This document shows, piece after piece, positions 40,756 through 49,880 of a stretch of 53,544 nucleotides of DNA; the stretch's first letter is position 1, and each line of letters opens with the position of its first letter. The position numbers and the translations under genes were made by a program. The stretch is taken from the IMG/VR virus record IMGVR_UViG_3300017767_000015, positions 1-53,544 of that record; one strand, written 5' to 3'. The notes below the pieces were generated by a model. The model had not been told where the DNA came from. It saw nothing but the letters and a program-made list of their open reading frames with translations, and did no database searches. This stretch comes from a virus.

Positions 40756-43050
40756 TTATCTACCTCCGCCCATCTTGCCTCCACCTGTTATGTCTTTAGT
40801 GGTAAAGCCGTAGTTAGGAATCAATTGTGGCTCTTTAGTGATTGGATTTTGAATTAAATGCACTTGATGGTCGCAGATTAACAATAGTCTGCAAGGGTCG
40901 CCATCTTCCCCTTCGTCGGGAACTTCGGGTTCTTCTTGTGATAAATCAAGAGGTAATATATCGTGAACTCCGGCATCTAATACTCTAACATTACTTACAT
41001 TTTCTAACCCAATAATTATAATTTCACTACTAACAGGAGTAATACCTCCACCACCTGCATTAACAACACTCATACTTCTAACAAAATATGTCGCAACACC
41101 GCCCATATTACTCGTCATATCTAATTTGTATTTTGTTATATTTGTAAATTCATAATTCCCCACTTGTCCGTAAAAGATGTATTCACGGCCTGTATTTGTT
41201 CCTACTGCACCTATTCTATTCGCAGTAATAACATCTGTGGCTGGCGACGAGTCATTTGTTGTTTTGGGAGTAAATACTGATACATCTTTATCATGAGTTC
41301 CACCCGTTGATACTCCTATTTCTATTGTATCGCCATCTTGTAGTTTTCTAAATGGAGAAAAATTATTAGCCGAAGGTTGCTCATCGTGCTTGAATAATGG
41401 ATAGCCACCCCCACCACCACCACCACCACTTGATGCAAATGTAATTGTATCAGTAGAAGCATTAGTAGTAATAGTCATATTGCTACCCGCAGCAAAAGTA
41501 AGTGTATCAGTAGCCGAATCTGCTACTACATTAGTTTGTCCTGCTACTGCTATTGTCTCAAAGAGATTCTGCGTAGAGCCTCCACTTACTGTTTGCCAAG
41601 AACAAGTGCCGTCACCATCTTCTCTTAAAAATTTAGTGCCACCTGTCTCACCTGTTGATTTTAATTCTGTGCCTTCTAAATCACAACCAATAGTTATAGT
41701 ATCTGTTGCGCTTGCTACCGATGTAATACCCGTTCCTTGAGCAATTGTTAAGGTGTTGCCGTCAGTGATTGTTTGGTTTGAGCCACTTGAACCTGCAACA
41801 GTAAAAGAGGTCATACCTCCTCCTCCTCCGCCCCCACCTACGGCTGAACCATCAAGATAAAGGGCATTTGAAGCACCGCTATTTAACCATAAAGTGTTGC
41901 TTACAGAAGGTTGAGATGAAATAGGATTAAGTGTTATACCATTACCTGCACTTAGTAATCCACCACTAAAAGTAAAAGTCGAAGATGTAGCCAATTTTTG
42001 AACACTATCACCATAAGGTATTCTACCATTTATTACCATATTTAGACCTGTTCCTCCATAGGCAACATCTAAGTTAGGAGTTCCACTAATATACATACCA
42101 TCTGCTACTTGCTTTAGACCTAATGTTCCTCTAATCTTTGGTCTATTTATTGTCAGTAAAGTAGCACCTGCGCTTGGTCTATTCCCAAACCATATACCAC
42201 TATTTACTGTTAGATTATCAAGATATAATGTTCCTTGTAGTGTTGTTTTAGGATTAGTAAGACCTGCTCTATTAGATAACTCTACATTTCTCCATGTGAA
42301 CCTAAGTCCAACTGTATTAAAATCACCATAAAGGTTTGATGAAGAAGTAGGGAATCTAAAACCTGCTTGAAAATCCCAAGTTCCATAACCACCATCAAAT
42401 GCTTCTGCGGTATTTGTAGCAGGGATATGAAAAGAATTATCAGCAGAAGCATTGTATTGACCGTCTATTTCCCAACGAAGGTCTCTATCATTTTGCGAAG
42501 GTATATAACTTCCAACGGCAGAAGGAGTCGCATAAGTAAATGATTGCATAGATATTTTATTTGCATTTGTGCTAAGAGTATTTGATACATACTTTGGTGA
42601 AAATTTACTACCATTATATCTTACATGGGGGTATTTTCCTGTATCTAATAATACCGGAGTGCTACCATTACCTGTAAATATATATTCTAAGTTTGCCCTT
42701 CCTGCTGCATTAACAAAGGGGTCTGTGCAATTATTCTTTACATAAGTTTGATTTGTATTATAAAATGCCGTTCCTGTAAAGGTTAATGATTTAGCAGAAC
42801 CCGCAGTTATGCAGTTTTCTGCTTCTAATGTAAAACTTGATGCTATTGATACATTGGTAGCAAAAGTTATTTCTCCTGTATAAGTTGCTTCAATAGAAAT
42901 AGCATTTACAGAAGCAATATCCCAATTACAATTATTAGCATTAAGAGCGAATCTTGCTATATCTAAAGCACCGGGCGAACCGCTTGGAAACCAATTACCT
43001 GCCGTACTTGCATTACCAGCACCGGAAGCAACCCATAATTTAACTGCCAA
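40756..43050 (-). CDS. large virion fibre/decoration-like protein with polyglycine hinges
   Basis: 764 residues. The N-terminal 340 look like a parallel beta-helix or beta-solenoid (repeated short strands with Asn/Ser turns, e.g. ATNVSIASSFTLEAENC; GTLYLDNLTVNSGIWFGN). Two polyglycine runs (about residues 407-415 and 546-554) separate it from a middle block of threonine-rich repeats (TITDGNTLTIAQGTGITSV; ATDTITIG) and a C-terminal beta domain. Composition fits a side or head fibre. It lies within the head-connector genes, so a capsid or neck fibre is possible. Confidence 0.5.
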   Translation of the reverse strand: MAVKLWVASGAGNASTAGNWFPSGSPGALDIARFALNANNCNWDIASVNAISIEATYTGEITFATNVSIASSFTLEAENCITAGSAKSLTFTGTAFYNTNQTYVKNNCTDPFVNAAGRANLEYIFTGNGSTPVLLDTGKYPHVRYNGSKFSPKYVSNTLSTNANKISMQSFTYATPSAVGSYIPSQNDRDLRWEIDGQYNASADNSFHIPATNTAEAFDGGYGTWDFQAGFRFPTSSSNLYGDFNTVGLRFTWRNVELSNRAGLTNPKTTLQGTLYLDNLTVNSGIWFGNRPSAGATLLTINRPKIRGTLGLKQVADGMYISGTPNLDVAYGGTGLNMVINGRIPYGDSVQKLATSSTFTFSGGLLSAGNGITLNPISSQPSVSNTLWLNSGASNALYLDGSAVGGGGGGGGMTSFTVAGSSGSNQTITDGNTLTIAQGTGITSVASATDTITIGCDLEGTELKSTGETGGTKFLREDGDGTCSWQTVSGGSTQNLFETIAVAGQTNVVADSATDTLTFAAGSNMTITTNASTDTITFASSGGGGGGGGYPLFKHDEQPSANNFSPFRKLQDGDTIEIGVSTGGTHDKDVSVFTPKTTNDSSPATDVITANRIGAVGTNTGREYIFYGQVGNYEFTNITKYKLDMTSNMGGVATYFVRSMSVVNAGGGGITPVSSEIIIIGLENVSNVRVLDAGVHDILPLDLSQEEPEVPDEGEDGDPCRLLLICDHQVHLIQNPITKEPQLIPNYGFTTKDITGGGKMGGGR

Positions 43051-43051
43051 T

Positions 43052-43438
43052 TTAGTTCACCTGCCGAGAATCGGTTTTACCAACGCTAAAAGCACTACCA
43101 CCCTTCTCGGATATTGCAGACATTAATTCATCTGCTCTTTGTTCAAACCTTGCTAACTGCGCTCTTACTCTTATATCGTGGCTTCTTTGCTCGTTATCGG
43201 GCAAATATGAAGGAATAGTATCTAACATAACTCGCAAACAATCTGTTGCGACTAACATTTTAATCGCAGATTCTTTTTCTATTTCTTCAACACCTGTTGT
43301 AATACCATACTTAGAAGCAGAACGAGCCTTTTTTGCGACTTCTTGCGTTCTCATAGTGAGATATTCAGCAATAGTCTCCTCATTTAGACCTCTTGGCCTA
43401 TTGAGTAAGTCTCTAATTTGAGTTGTCGTTACCGCCAT
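43052..43438 (-). CDS. putative head-tail connector, helical
   Basis: 128 residues, almost entirely helical (IRDLLNRPRGLNEETIAEYLTMRTQEVAKKA; ATDCLRVMLDTIPSYLP). Size and helix content fit a connector/adaptor protein of the neck; position two genes after the capsid protein also fits. It overlaps the previous gene by 26 bp. Confidence 0.45.
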   Translation of the reverse strand: MAVTTTQIRDLLNRPRGLNEETIAEYLTMRTQEVAKKARSASKYGITTGVEEIEKESAIKMLVATDCLRVMLDTIPSYLPDNEQRSHDIRVRAQLARFEQRADELMSAISEKGGSAFSVGKTDSRQVN

Positions 43439-43841
43439 TCTCTTTCACCTTCTTACTACTTGACTTCTTCTTAGGTGTTGATTTCTTTTTTGGTGTAACT
43501 TTTTTTTCCGCTTTAGGTTCTGTGTAAGTTTCAGTCTTAGGAACATCAATAAGAGTGTGAAGTTTTGAATCGTATTCTGCACGACCTAATGGAAACATAG
43601 CACCTGTTTTCATAACCTTACGAGCAAACTCACTTGCAGGAACAAAAATAACTGTTCCTAAAGGAATTTCAACAGGTAATTGTTGTCTTGCATAGAATCT
43701 TGTTTTTATTCTTCTAAACAAAAATCCTCTTGATGCTTCCCAAGTATTCAAACGGTGCATCATAGCATCGTATGAATCTTCTTCGGGAAGAGGAAGACCT
43801 TTATCTTTTAGAGCCTTTGCGACTGCTGCCTTACTCTTCAT
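43413..43841 (-). CDS. head-module protein with lysine-rich H1-like tail
   Basis: 142 residues. Residues 1-35 form a helical, possibly SAP-like start (AVAKALKDKGLPLPEEDSYDA); the middle is a small beta domain (VEIPLGTVIFVPASEFARK); the last 35 residues are a repeated S/T-P-K-K-K tail (TPKKKSTPKKKSSSKK), like linker-histone tails. A role in DNA contact inside the head or neck is possible. Confidence 0.45.
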   Translation of the reverse strand: MKSKAAVAKALKDKGLPLPEEDSYDAMMHRLNTWEASRGFLFRRIKTRFYARQQLPVEIPLGTVIFVPASEFARKVMKTGAMFPLGRAEYDSKLHTLIDVPKTETYTEPKAEKKVTPKKKSTPKKKSSSKKVKENGGNDNSN

Positions 43842-44022
43842 CCTTAACTACCTCTTTTTTAGGGGTCGTTTTCTTAGTGGAAGAAGGTTTGGGTTTTTTA
43901 AACTCCGCAAGCAAAACCCTAACACCAGCATAACTTGTCTCTTTCGACACAAGTTCTTTCTGTGAATCACTTAAGGCTTTACCGCCTTTGGATTCTGCAT
44001 ACTCTATGAACTTTTTAGACAA
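43831..44022 (-). CDS. small head-module protein with basic tail
   Basis: 63 residues immediately after the capsid gene. Helical first half (KKFIEYAESKGGKALSDSQKE), then PKPSSTKKTTPKKEVV, resembling the tail of the next gene. Unknown function; the shared S/T-P-K-K tails suggest both act with DNA or each other. Confidence 0.45.
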   Translation of the reverse strand: MSKKFIEYAESKGGKALSDSQKELVSKETSYAGVRVLLAEFKKPKPSSTKKTTPKKEVVKDEE

Positions 44023-44040
44023 CTAAATCACCGCCTAACC

Positions 44041-44949
44041 TCAAGCGGAGATGTTAGAAATCTTAGCAATTCGGTTGTTCTTGCCGTCACCAGCAGTAGC
44101 CCCGTCTTGCATTTCGTGAACAATGCAACCCATGTATCCTGTTAGCATCCAATCGAAACCGACACCCGGAATACGAGTCAATTCAGTTTCTCTAAATCCA
44201 TCACCGTTGTATTGGAAGAACTCCGCAGTCTCCGACCCCGGAACTAATAGAAGTGCGGTATCAGCAAGACGAGCGTTTCTTGAGTAGTATAGAGTAATGT
44301 TAGCCATTCTCTTCAAGTGACCTTCAAGAGATTCAACAACATTTCCGTATAGAGTAGTCTGCAATAGAACATTTCTGTGCTTTGCAGGAACTACAAGAGC
44401 AAGAGGCTCATTACCGGAAACACGACCATTCTCAAAAATCAAGTCCATAGCCTTTAGGATGTTTGCTTCTGCGTCACCGCTTGCGGTATCCCATTCGCTA
44501 CCACCTGCTACTGTTACTGTTTGATTTGCACCAGCAATAAGAGTCTCAAGGATTAGGTCATCAATTACATCAGCCATGTTTCTAACGATAGCCAATTGTT
44601 GTCTGTCCATGTTTTCAAAGGATTCTCCACGAAGTAGTGTAGAGTCAAGGAAGATACATCGGCCTTGTCCTTTCTTCAAGTGAACTGAATAGTTAAGTGT
44701 TCCGACTTTTGTTGGGTCGGTTACTGCGTTATCAGCAAGAGGATAAGTAAATGTTCCTTCTGCACCTGTGTAGAATGTGTATTCTAACCATCCTACTTTT
44801 CGGACACCAACCAATTGAGTTCCTACTGCGATAGTAGTGGACTGTAATTGGATAAAGTCTCTTAGGGTTTGTTCAAGGACTGCATCGGCTTGTCCGAATG
44901 CGCCTGTTGCTGCTTCTACTGTTAATATTTGTTCCAAACTGTTATTCAT
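44041..44949 (-). CDS. major capsid protein (HK97 fold)
   Basis: 302 residues from ATG 44949 (TAGGAG lies nine bases upstream; the in-frame ATG 44958 abuts that site). The order of an N-terminal helix region, E-loop-like segment with YPLADNAVTD, spine helix (RQQLAIVRNMADVIDDLILETLI) and P-domain strands ending with an A-domain (ALVVPAKHRNVLLQ; ALLLVPGSETAEFF) fits HK97-fold coat proteins lacking a cleaved delta domain. Neighbours are a decoration protein upstream and the protease-scaffold gene before that, the standard order. Confidence 0.8.
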   Translation of the reverse strand: MNNSLEQILTVEAATGAFGQADAVLEQTLRDFIQLQSTTIAVGTQLVGVRKVGWLEYTFYTGAEGTFTYPLADNAVTDPTKVGTLNYSVHLKKGQGRCIFLDSTLLRGESFENMDRQQLAIVRNMADVIDDLILETLIAGANQTVTVAGGSEWDTASGDAEANILKAMDLIFENGRVSGNEPLALVVPAKHRNVLLQTTLYGNVVESLEGHLKRMANITLYYSRNARLADTALLLVPGSETAEFFQYNGDGFRETELTRIPGVGFDWMLTGYMGCIVHEMQDGATAGDGKNNRIAKISNISA

Positions 44950-44978
44950 ATTTTTCATCTCCTATGTTATATTACTGC

Positions 44979-45404
44979 TTAGTTAGCAGTTCCAACTCCT
45001 GTCATTACAGGGATTAATTCACCTGCGGTTGTTGAAGCGACTCCTTCACCAATGTAAATACCAATAATTTTTCCTGCGGTTGAACTGCCGGAGTCGTCGC
45101 CATCAGCAACAAGTCCTCCATCGTCAGCATAAACAGGTAATCCTGTGGTAAATGCTTGACTTGCTTTTGCTGCTATCATCATTACACCACCAAGAGGTCG
45201 GAAACCGACTCTTGCACCTGCGGCAGTCACAAGACCCGAAGAATCTCTTTCGGACTCGTCTGCGGAGACACCAAGAACGGTCTCTCCCCATGTAACCAAG
45301 TCAAGTGTGTTATTTGTGCTATCGTTGGTGAGCAGATAACCTGCACCAGCAACAGTAGTTCCTGTCTTCAAAATTGCGCTTCTTACTTCTTCTTTATTAG
45401 TCAT
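44979..45404 (-). CDS. capsid decoration protein (DUF2190-like)
   Basis: 141 residues. Alternating short strands with Gly/Asp turns (SAILKTGTTVAGAGYLLT; VGFRPLGGVMMIAAKASQAFTTG; IGIYIGEGVASTTAGELIPV) are characteristic of the DUF2190 / lambda-D-like decoration group that binds and stabilises expanded capsids. It lies directly upstream of the coat gene in the late transcript. Confidence 0.65.
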   Translation of the reverse strand: MTNKEEVRSAILKTGTTVAGAGYLLTNDSTNNTLDLVTWGETVLGVSADESERDSSGLVTAAGARVGFRPLGGVMMIAAKASQAFTTGLPVYADDGGLVADGDDSGSSTAGKIIGIYIGEGVASTTAGELIPVMTGVGTAN

Positions 45405-45416
45405 ATTAAATCACCT

Positions 45417-45938
45417 TCAAATTTTCTCCTTTATTTCAGCATATAGTGGTGCTTTGTGAGTGGATTCAAATTGATTCCACGACTTAGCCCATACATTCCA
45501 TGCTTTTTCGTATATTTCTTCGGGAGTGTTTAGTCTTCTTTGGTTTAACCAATTTGAGACTACACTTGTTGAAGCAACTTTGCTCTCAACAGGTGCGGAT
45601 TCGCTTGCTATTACAGGTTTCATCTCAACGACTTCTTCTGCAACAGGCATTTTTGCTTCAAAGGAAGCGATAATAGATTGGATTGTCTCGGAAGGCAAAT
45701 CAGTTACGCCAGCAATACCAAGTTCGGTTGCTTTCTCAACAAGAGAAAGACGGGCTTCTTCTGCCTTTGCTTCTTCGTCTGCTTTGATTGCGTTTAGTTC
45801 TGCTTCCTTTTCTGCAAGGGAAGCCTTTAGTGCTTCAAGTTCTGCGGAATGATTAGGTTCAACAACCTCTTCTTCTGCAACGGGGGTCTCAACTACCTCT
45901 TCGGTTGCTTCGACTTCAATAATTTCTTCTTCGGACAT
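45417..45938 (-). CDS. nested scaffold protein (internal start in the protease gene)
   Basis: ATG 45938 (protein MSEEEIIEVEATEE...) is preceded five bases upstream by AAGGTGA (45944-45950), the ribosome site used elsewhere in this virus. The product is 173 residues: acidic, then a coiled coil (LKASLAEKEAELNAIKADEEA), then a short basic C-terminus for coat binding. This repeats the lambda C/Nu3 design, in which scaffold alone is made in excess from within the protease gene. Confidence 0.65.
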   Translation of the reverse strand: MSEEEIIEVEATEEVVETPVAEEEVVEPNHSAELEALKASLAEKEAELNAIKADEEAKAEEARLSLVEKATELGIAGVTDLPSETIQSIIASFEAKMPVAEEVVEMKPVIASESAPVESKVASTSVVSNWLNQRRLNTPEEIYEKAWNVWAKSWNQFESTHKAPLYAEIKEKI

Positions 45939-47750
45939 TATATTCACCTTTTGTTGATTTAAGCCATTATGGGTATCCCTATTAAAGACTTCGGAAGATT
46001 CAGCCAATTTTACCCTTTCTACTCCATCTATCTTTGCGCCAGCGTATGCAGGTTTGTGAACAATAGCCAAATGGTCAAACTCAAAATCACTTTCAAATAC
46101 CATTATAGTCTTTCCATCTTCTGCCTCAATCATTTCATCGGGAATACCCGTTCCACCAATTGAGACACCATAGCCTTTTCTTAACCATAGTCCGGATTCA
46201 AGACTTTCAAACAATTCGCTTCTATACACATCTGCTTTAAAACGAACTTCCCATTCTCCGCCTGTCTTGTCAATTGTCTGTGCTTCTGTCACAATACCTA
46301 CTACGGCATCATTGACTCCGCCATCCATGTTTCTACGGAATCTACCATTTTCGGAAGGAGGGTGATTTAGTGTTAGGTCTGCACCTATCATTTGTGGAAC
46401 TGCTACATTAGCACCTGCTCTTGTAATTTCCCAACCGTTCTTATTGACCCCTTGATGGAATGCAATACCACTAATTCTAATGACTTCTTTACCCGTTGAG
46501 GCTTCAAGTATAGTTTCATCAACGGATATATCTAAATCAAGAACCCATGCTACTTTTACACACATACCATCTTTCTTTTCGTATCCTTCTTTACAAGAAC
46601 CACTATCAGTATGATATGATGCTTCTTCTTTGAAACTGTGTCCTTTGTGTGCTTCCATGCACTCTTCGCTTGAATATCCCATTTCTTGACAACGACTCAT
46701 GTATTCATCGTGTGTCTCATCGTCTTTTGGTGTAGGTTCTGCTGCTTCAACAGAATTACCACTACAACCACAACCGCAACCGCCCATGTCTGTTTCTAAG
46801 GTTTCGTCTGTCTTATTAAACTCGCTACTTGTATAATCTGTCACAGACTTTCCTCTTTCCCACATTTTACAAGACCAATAGCCAGCCGTTGTTTTATCTG
46901 TCTTGCTTGCACAATTATGTCTGTCACGGAATGCTTTTCGTCTCTTAGGGTCATCACGCTTGATTTCCATGTTAGGGTCGCCAAATCTAACGATAACTAC
47001 TTTACCACTTGCATTCTGCACATAGACTGCAAACTTCTTTTTCTCTTTGGGAGTTCTAAATGGTTTATTGAGTTTTACTTTACGACCTTTGTATTCTGCG
47101 CCTTGAAAGACCTCACTATCCCAATCTTCATAGTCTTCTCCTTCACTTGCGCCTCTTGGGTGTGATTTAGGCAATAAGTCATTGTCTTGCTTGTAGTTTG
47201 GGTTGCTTGGCCTTCCATTTCGCAAAAGATAAAGGAATGCTTTGACTCTTGCGATACCCCAACCTGTTCTTGACATATTGGGTGCATGACTACGGCTAAA
47301 AGCACCAGCACCACGACGGAAAACTGACTTGAGGCGACCCAATGAGGCTTTACTACCCTTTTTCTTTTTTGCGACCTTTGCATTGTGTTCCCTCATCATT
47401 GATTTTAATTTATTTTCTGTCTCTTTGCTCATGCTGATTGACTTATTAGGTTTGCTTGCAGAATCTTTTTTATTTTTCTTTGAGCCTTTTCTACGCTCGC
47501 TTGGTTTAGCAGGAGTCTTACGAGGGTCGTTTTTCCCCGGCTTTCCATATTGTAAAGCACTAAACTCCTGTTCTGCATCGGGGTCATTCTTGCGATACCA
47601 TGTGATAAACTCTTCTTCCGTTTTTGCAGGGGAATATAGTTTAGTTCCATCTGCTAATGTGGACTCATGTATCTCTCCGTCAAATCCTATTTCTTGCGAT
47701 TTCTTTCTTGCCCCTTCCGGAGTTCGGAATAGATAATCTTCCATAGCCAT
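45417..47750 (-). CDS. capsid maturation protease fused to scaffold, with N-terminal basic module
   Basis: 777 residues. Residues 1-300 are a basic module with GWGIARVKAFLYLLR and a conserved phage motif FGDPNMEIKRDDP...RHNC...YWSCKMW (about 255-297). A GGCGCGC linker follows near 325. The protease core (about 405-590) resembles DUF2213/S78-type enzymes: LNHPP (about 460, His) and GYGVSIGG (about 530, Ser) with FDHLAIVHKPA after. Residues 605-777 are an acidic Glu/Ala-rich scaffold with coiled coil, also made separately from an internal start. It cleaves and clears scaffold during head maturation. Confidence 0.7.
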   Translation of the reverse strand: MAMEDYLFRTPEGARKKSQEIGFDGEIHESTLADGTKLYSPAKTEEEFITWYRKNDPDAEQEFSALQYGKPGKNDPRKTPAKPSERRKGSKKNKKDSASKPNKSISMSKETENKLKSMMREHNAKVAKKKKGSKASLGRLKSVFRRGAGAFSRSHAPNMSRTGWGIARVKAFLYLLRNGRPSNPNYKQDNDLLPKSHPRGASEGEDYEDWDSEVFQGAEYKGRKVKLNKPFRTPKEKKKFAVYVQNASGKVVIVRFGDPNMEIKRDDPKRRKAFRDRHNCASKTDKTTAGYWSCKMWERGKSVTDYTSSEFNKTDETLETDMGGCGCGCSGNSVEAAEPTPKDDETHDEYMSRCQEMGYSSEECMEAHKGHSFKEEASYHTDSGSCKEGYEKKDGMCVKVAWVLDLDISVDETILEASTGKEVIRISGIAFHQGVNKNGWEITRAGANVAVPQMIGADLTLNHPPSENGRFRRNMDGGVNDAVVGIVTEAQTIDKTGGEWEVRFKADVYRSELFESLESGLWLRKGYGVSIGGTGIPDEMIEAEDGKTIMVFESDFEFDHLAIVHKPAYAGAKIDGVERVKLAESSEVFNRDTHNGLNQQKVNIMSEEEIIEVEATEEVVETPVAEEEVVEPNHSAELEALKASLAEKEAELNAIKADEEAKAEEARLSLVEKATELGIAGVTDLPSETIQSIIASFEAKMPVAEEVVEMKPVIASESAPVESKVASTSVVSNWLNQRRLNTPEEIYEKAWNVWAKSWNQFESTHKAPLYAEIKEKI

Positions 47751-47756
47751 ATAGCA

Positions 47757-48191
47757 TCACTTTTTCTTTACAATGGGTCTTAATTCTGCTGCCATGTCAA
47801 GTTTAATCTTTTCAATTTCTTGTTCATGTAGTTGAGCAGAAGTTTTCATTTCATTCTCATGTTGTTGAGATGCTTTTTCTAAAGCAATTGTATGGTCATC
47901 CATAGCAGTTCTAAGTTCTCTTTGATGCTTTAGTTCAGTTGGAATATTATCAACCTCTTGAGTCTGTTCGGATTCCCACATACGGAGAACCGTTGAAAGA
48001 GCAGGGGCAGCGACACCACCGATAATGGCGATAAGTGCTATGAAACCATCTAAGTTTTCAAGAACTACATCGGGTTTCCATATACCCATACCTACTACTG
48101 CACCACAAGCAAGCAACCAAAGATAGATTGCTGGTTTAACTGTGCTTGATACCATTCTGTCATTAAAACTATTATTATTATTTTTTTTCAC
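47757..48191 (-). CDS. membrane protein with coiled coil, holin-like
   Basis: 144 residues from GTG 48191 (GTGA overlap, AGGTGA upstream). Two hydrophobic segments (about 20-36, AIYLWLLACGAVVGMGI; about 50-66, IALIAIIGGVAAPAL) are followed by a long charged coiled coil (about 80-140). Two TM segments with a charged tail are holin-like, and pairing with the next-upstream XhlA-like gene is suggestive, but lysis of archaeal cells by such proteins is unproven. Confidence 0.5.
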   Translation of the reverse strand: MKKNNNNSFNDRMVSSTVKPAIYLWLLACGAVVGMGIWKPDVVLENLDGFIALIAIIGGVAAPALSTVLRMWESEQTQEVDNIPTELKHQRELRTAMDDHTIALEKASQQHENEMKTSAQLHEQEIEKIKLDMAAELRPIVKKK

Positions 48192-48436
48192 ATCATCACC
48201 TGCCCGCCAAGAACTGCCGTAATTATTATTGAACCTACACCCATTAACCACTTAACGATAGATTTCCCTATATCGCTAATCATATCTTGAGTGCCTTTTT
48301 GAGTTTCCGCTAATACAGTAAATTGTTCATCTGTTCTAACTTGCGATTCAACAAGACTTGCTAACATTTCATCATGCTTGTCAAGTCTTCGTTCAATGCT
48401 ATCAAGCCTATGATTTTGCACCGCATCATTCGTCAT
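48188..48436 (-). CDS. XhlA-like membrane protein
   Basis: 82 residues: N-terminal coiled coil (RLDSIERRLDKHDEMLASLVESQ...), then one C-terminal TM segment (WLMGVGSIIITAVLGG). This layout matches XhlA/haemolysin-type phage proteins that associate with holins. ATG 48436 overlaps the end of the portal gene by 11 bp. Confidence 0.5.
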   Translation of the reverse strand: MTNDAVQNHRLDSIERRLDKHDEMLASLVESQVRTDEQFTVLAETQKGTQDMISDIGKSIVKWLMGVGSIIITAVLGGQVMM

Positions 48437-49817
48437 TTAAATCACTTGCCCCATCTTGAGAGTTCTCTCTTGGAAGTTCCCCTGTGTTTGCTTTACCACC
48501 TTGTTTTCTTACATCTCCTCCCTCTTCTTCGGGCTGACCTAATATCTCAAGTGCTTGATTAAGGGTCAGTATGCCGTTTGAATAACCGATATTTGCCCTT
48601 TGCATCTTATTGAGTCTTGTTTCTTCATCAATAGGCTCAAAAACTAACTTTGGTAGGTCTTTCATTTCATGTTGTATTTTTAGAAGTTCAAGGTGTTTTG
48701 AAAATACCTTCTTGACTGCTTGATTAAGAATACTTTGCATTCTTCGTATAGCCTGTGAAGACCATGTGCTTGCAGTATAGGTTGCAGCGAAGGTTGAGCC
48801 TCTTTCTTGACCTGCTGCTACTCTTGGAACTTGAAGGACTGCGGCTATGTCTGCATTGACATTATCAAGGAATGAGGTTGTGTCCGGTATAGCGGTTCTT
48901 TGGTCTATGTGTTGTATTGTCACATAGTCGGGGAATATCGGTGTTTGGTCTCCTCTTAGAGACTCAAGAGTATCAACGACTTGATTCATAATGAATGATA
49001 GTCTTTCTTGTTGCTCATTCGGGTCTTGTATGTGGTCTATTGCTGATTTGTCAATAGTAATGTATTGCTTTGTCATAGCATCCTCAAGAGCGATACGATT
49101 GTTCATACTGTTATATTTTGCTCGTATAGCCTGTTTTAGTGAAGTGAATCGTGATGCGCCCCATATACCGTATGTCATTTTAGTATCGCCATCTTCAAAC
49201 CAATTACTGCGATAGTCAGTCTTTATGTGTAGTATCTCTTTTACAGGAAACTCTTGCTCGGTCTGTTCTCCTTTACGCAAGATGTATCTTTCTGCTACTA
49301 TAATTGGATTATCTTCGTCGGCAGTTTCGTTATTTCCTCTTGAGTCCATAATGAATATCTGTTTTACAGGTAGGCTTTGTAGGTCTGTAAGACCCTTTCT
49401 TGATGTGCCTACATACTTATTTACATCATTTCCATAGACCATTAGGTTTCTCATGGAGTTAATTAGAAAATCATCAAAGTCAAGAGTCTCTTCTGTGAGT
49501 ATTCGTATTGCTTCTCTTATTTTCTTATTCTTTGCTGCCCTGTAATCAATCTTGTAGTTGTTAGCAGTTAGGCTAACGGCTCGTACTGCGCCGTTAAGTT
49601 CGGGGTCAAGTTTAAGCATCTCGTCGAATAACTCAAAATCATTATCAAAGTTAGTGTTATCTCTTAGTTTATTTGTTTCTTCAACAATATCCTGCATACC
49701 CGCAGTAAGCGCAAAAGGGCTTTGATGTTTGACAGGGTATGAATAAACAAGAGGCTTACTTGCTACTACCCCTTTTTTAGATTTTCCCCCGATTTGTCCT
49801 ATAAATGGAATCCTCAT
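48426..49817 (-). CDS. portal protein
   Basis: 463 residues from ATG 49817. It shows the portal order: an early helical part (ELFDEMLKLDPELNGAVRAVSLTAN), a wing/clip with KQIFIMDSRGN and EEILHIKTDY-like strands (PVKEILHIKTDYRSNWFEDGD), YGIWGASRFTSLKQAI in the stem, then the crown helices DNVNADIAAVLQVPRVAAGQERGSTFAATYTAS. The upstream extension to 49979 is rejected: it overlaps a + strand gene and lacks portal character. A TTTAAG at -31 is a weak possible promoter for the late operon. Forms the dodecamer at the packaging vertex. Confidence 0.82.
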   Translation of the reverse strand: MRIPFIGQIGGKSKKGVVASKPLVYSYPVKHQSPFALTAGMQDIVEETNKLRDNTNFDNDFELFDEMLKLDPELNGAVRAVSLTANNYKIDYRAAKNKKIREAIRILTEETLDFDDFLINSMRNLMVYGNDVNKYVGTSRKGLTDLQSLPVKQIFIMDSRGNNETADEDNPIIVAERYILRKGEQTEQEFPVKEILHIKTDYRSNWFEDGDTKMTYGIWGASRFTSLKQAIRAKYNSMNNRIALEDAMTKQYITIDKSAIDHIQDPNEQQERLSFIMNQVVDTLESLRGDQTPIFPDYVTIQHIDQRTAIPDTTSFLDNVNADIAAVLQVPRVAAGQERGSTFAATYTASTWSSQAIRRMQSILNQAVKKVFSKHLELLKIQHEMKDLPKLVFEPIDEETRLNKMQRANIGYSNGILTLNQALEILGQPEEEGGDVRKQGGKANTGELPRENSQDGASDLNDE

Positions 49818-49880
49818 AACGGATGTTAGGATGTCTTTCTTTCTTAAATGTATGGTTGTGTTAGGTCTGTATTGGAAAGC

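Noticed and set aside
41400-41840. CRISPR-like or tandem repeat array in the fibre gene
   Set aside because: The repeats are glycine codons and threonine-rich protein repeats, not regularly spaced DNA repeats with unique spacers.
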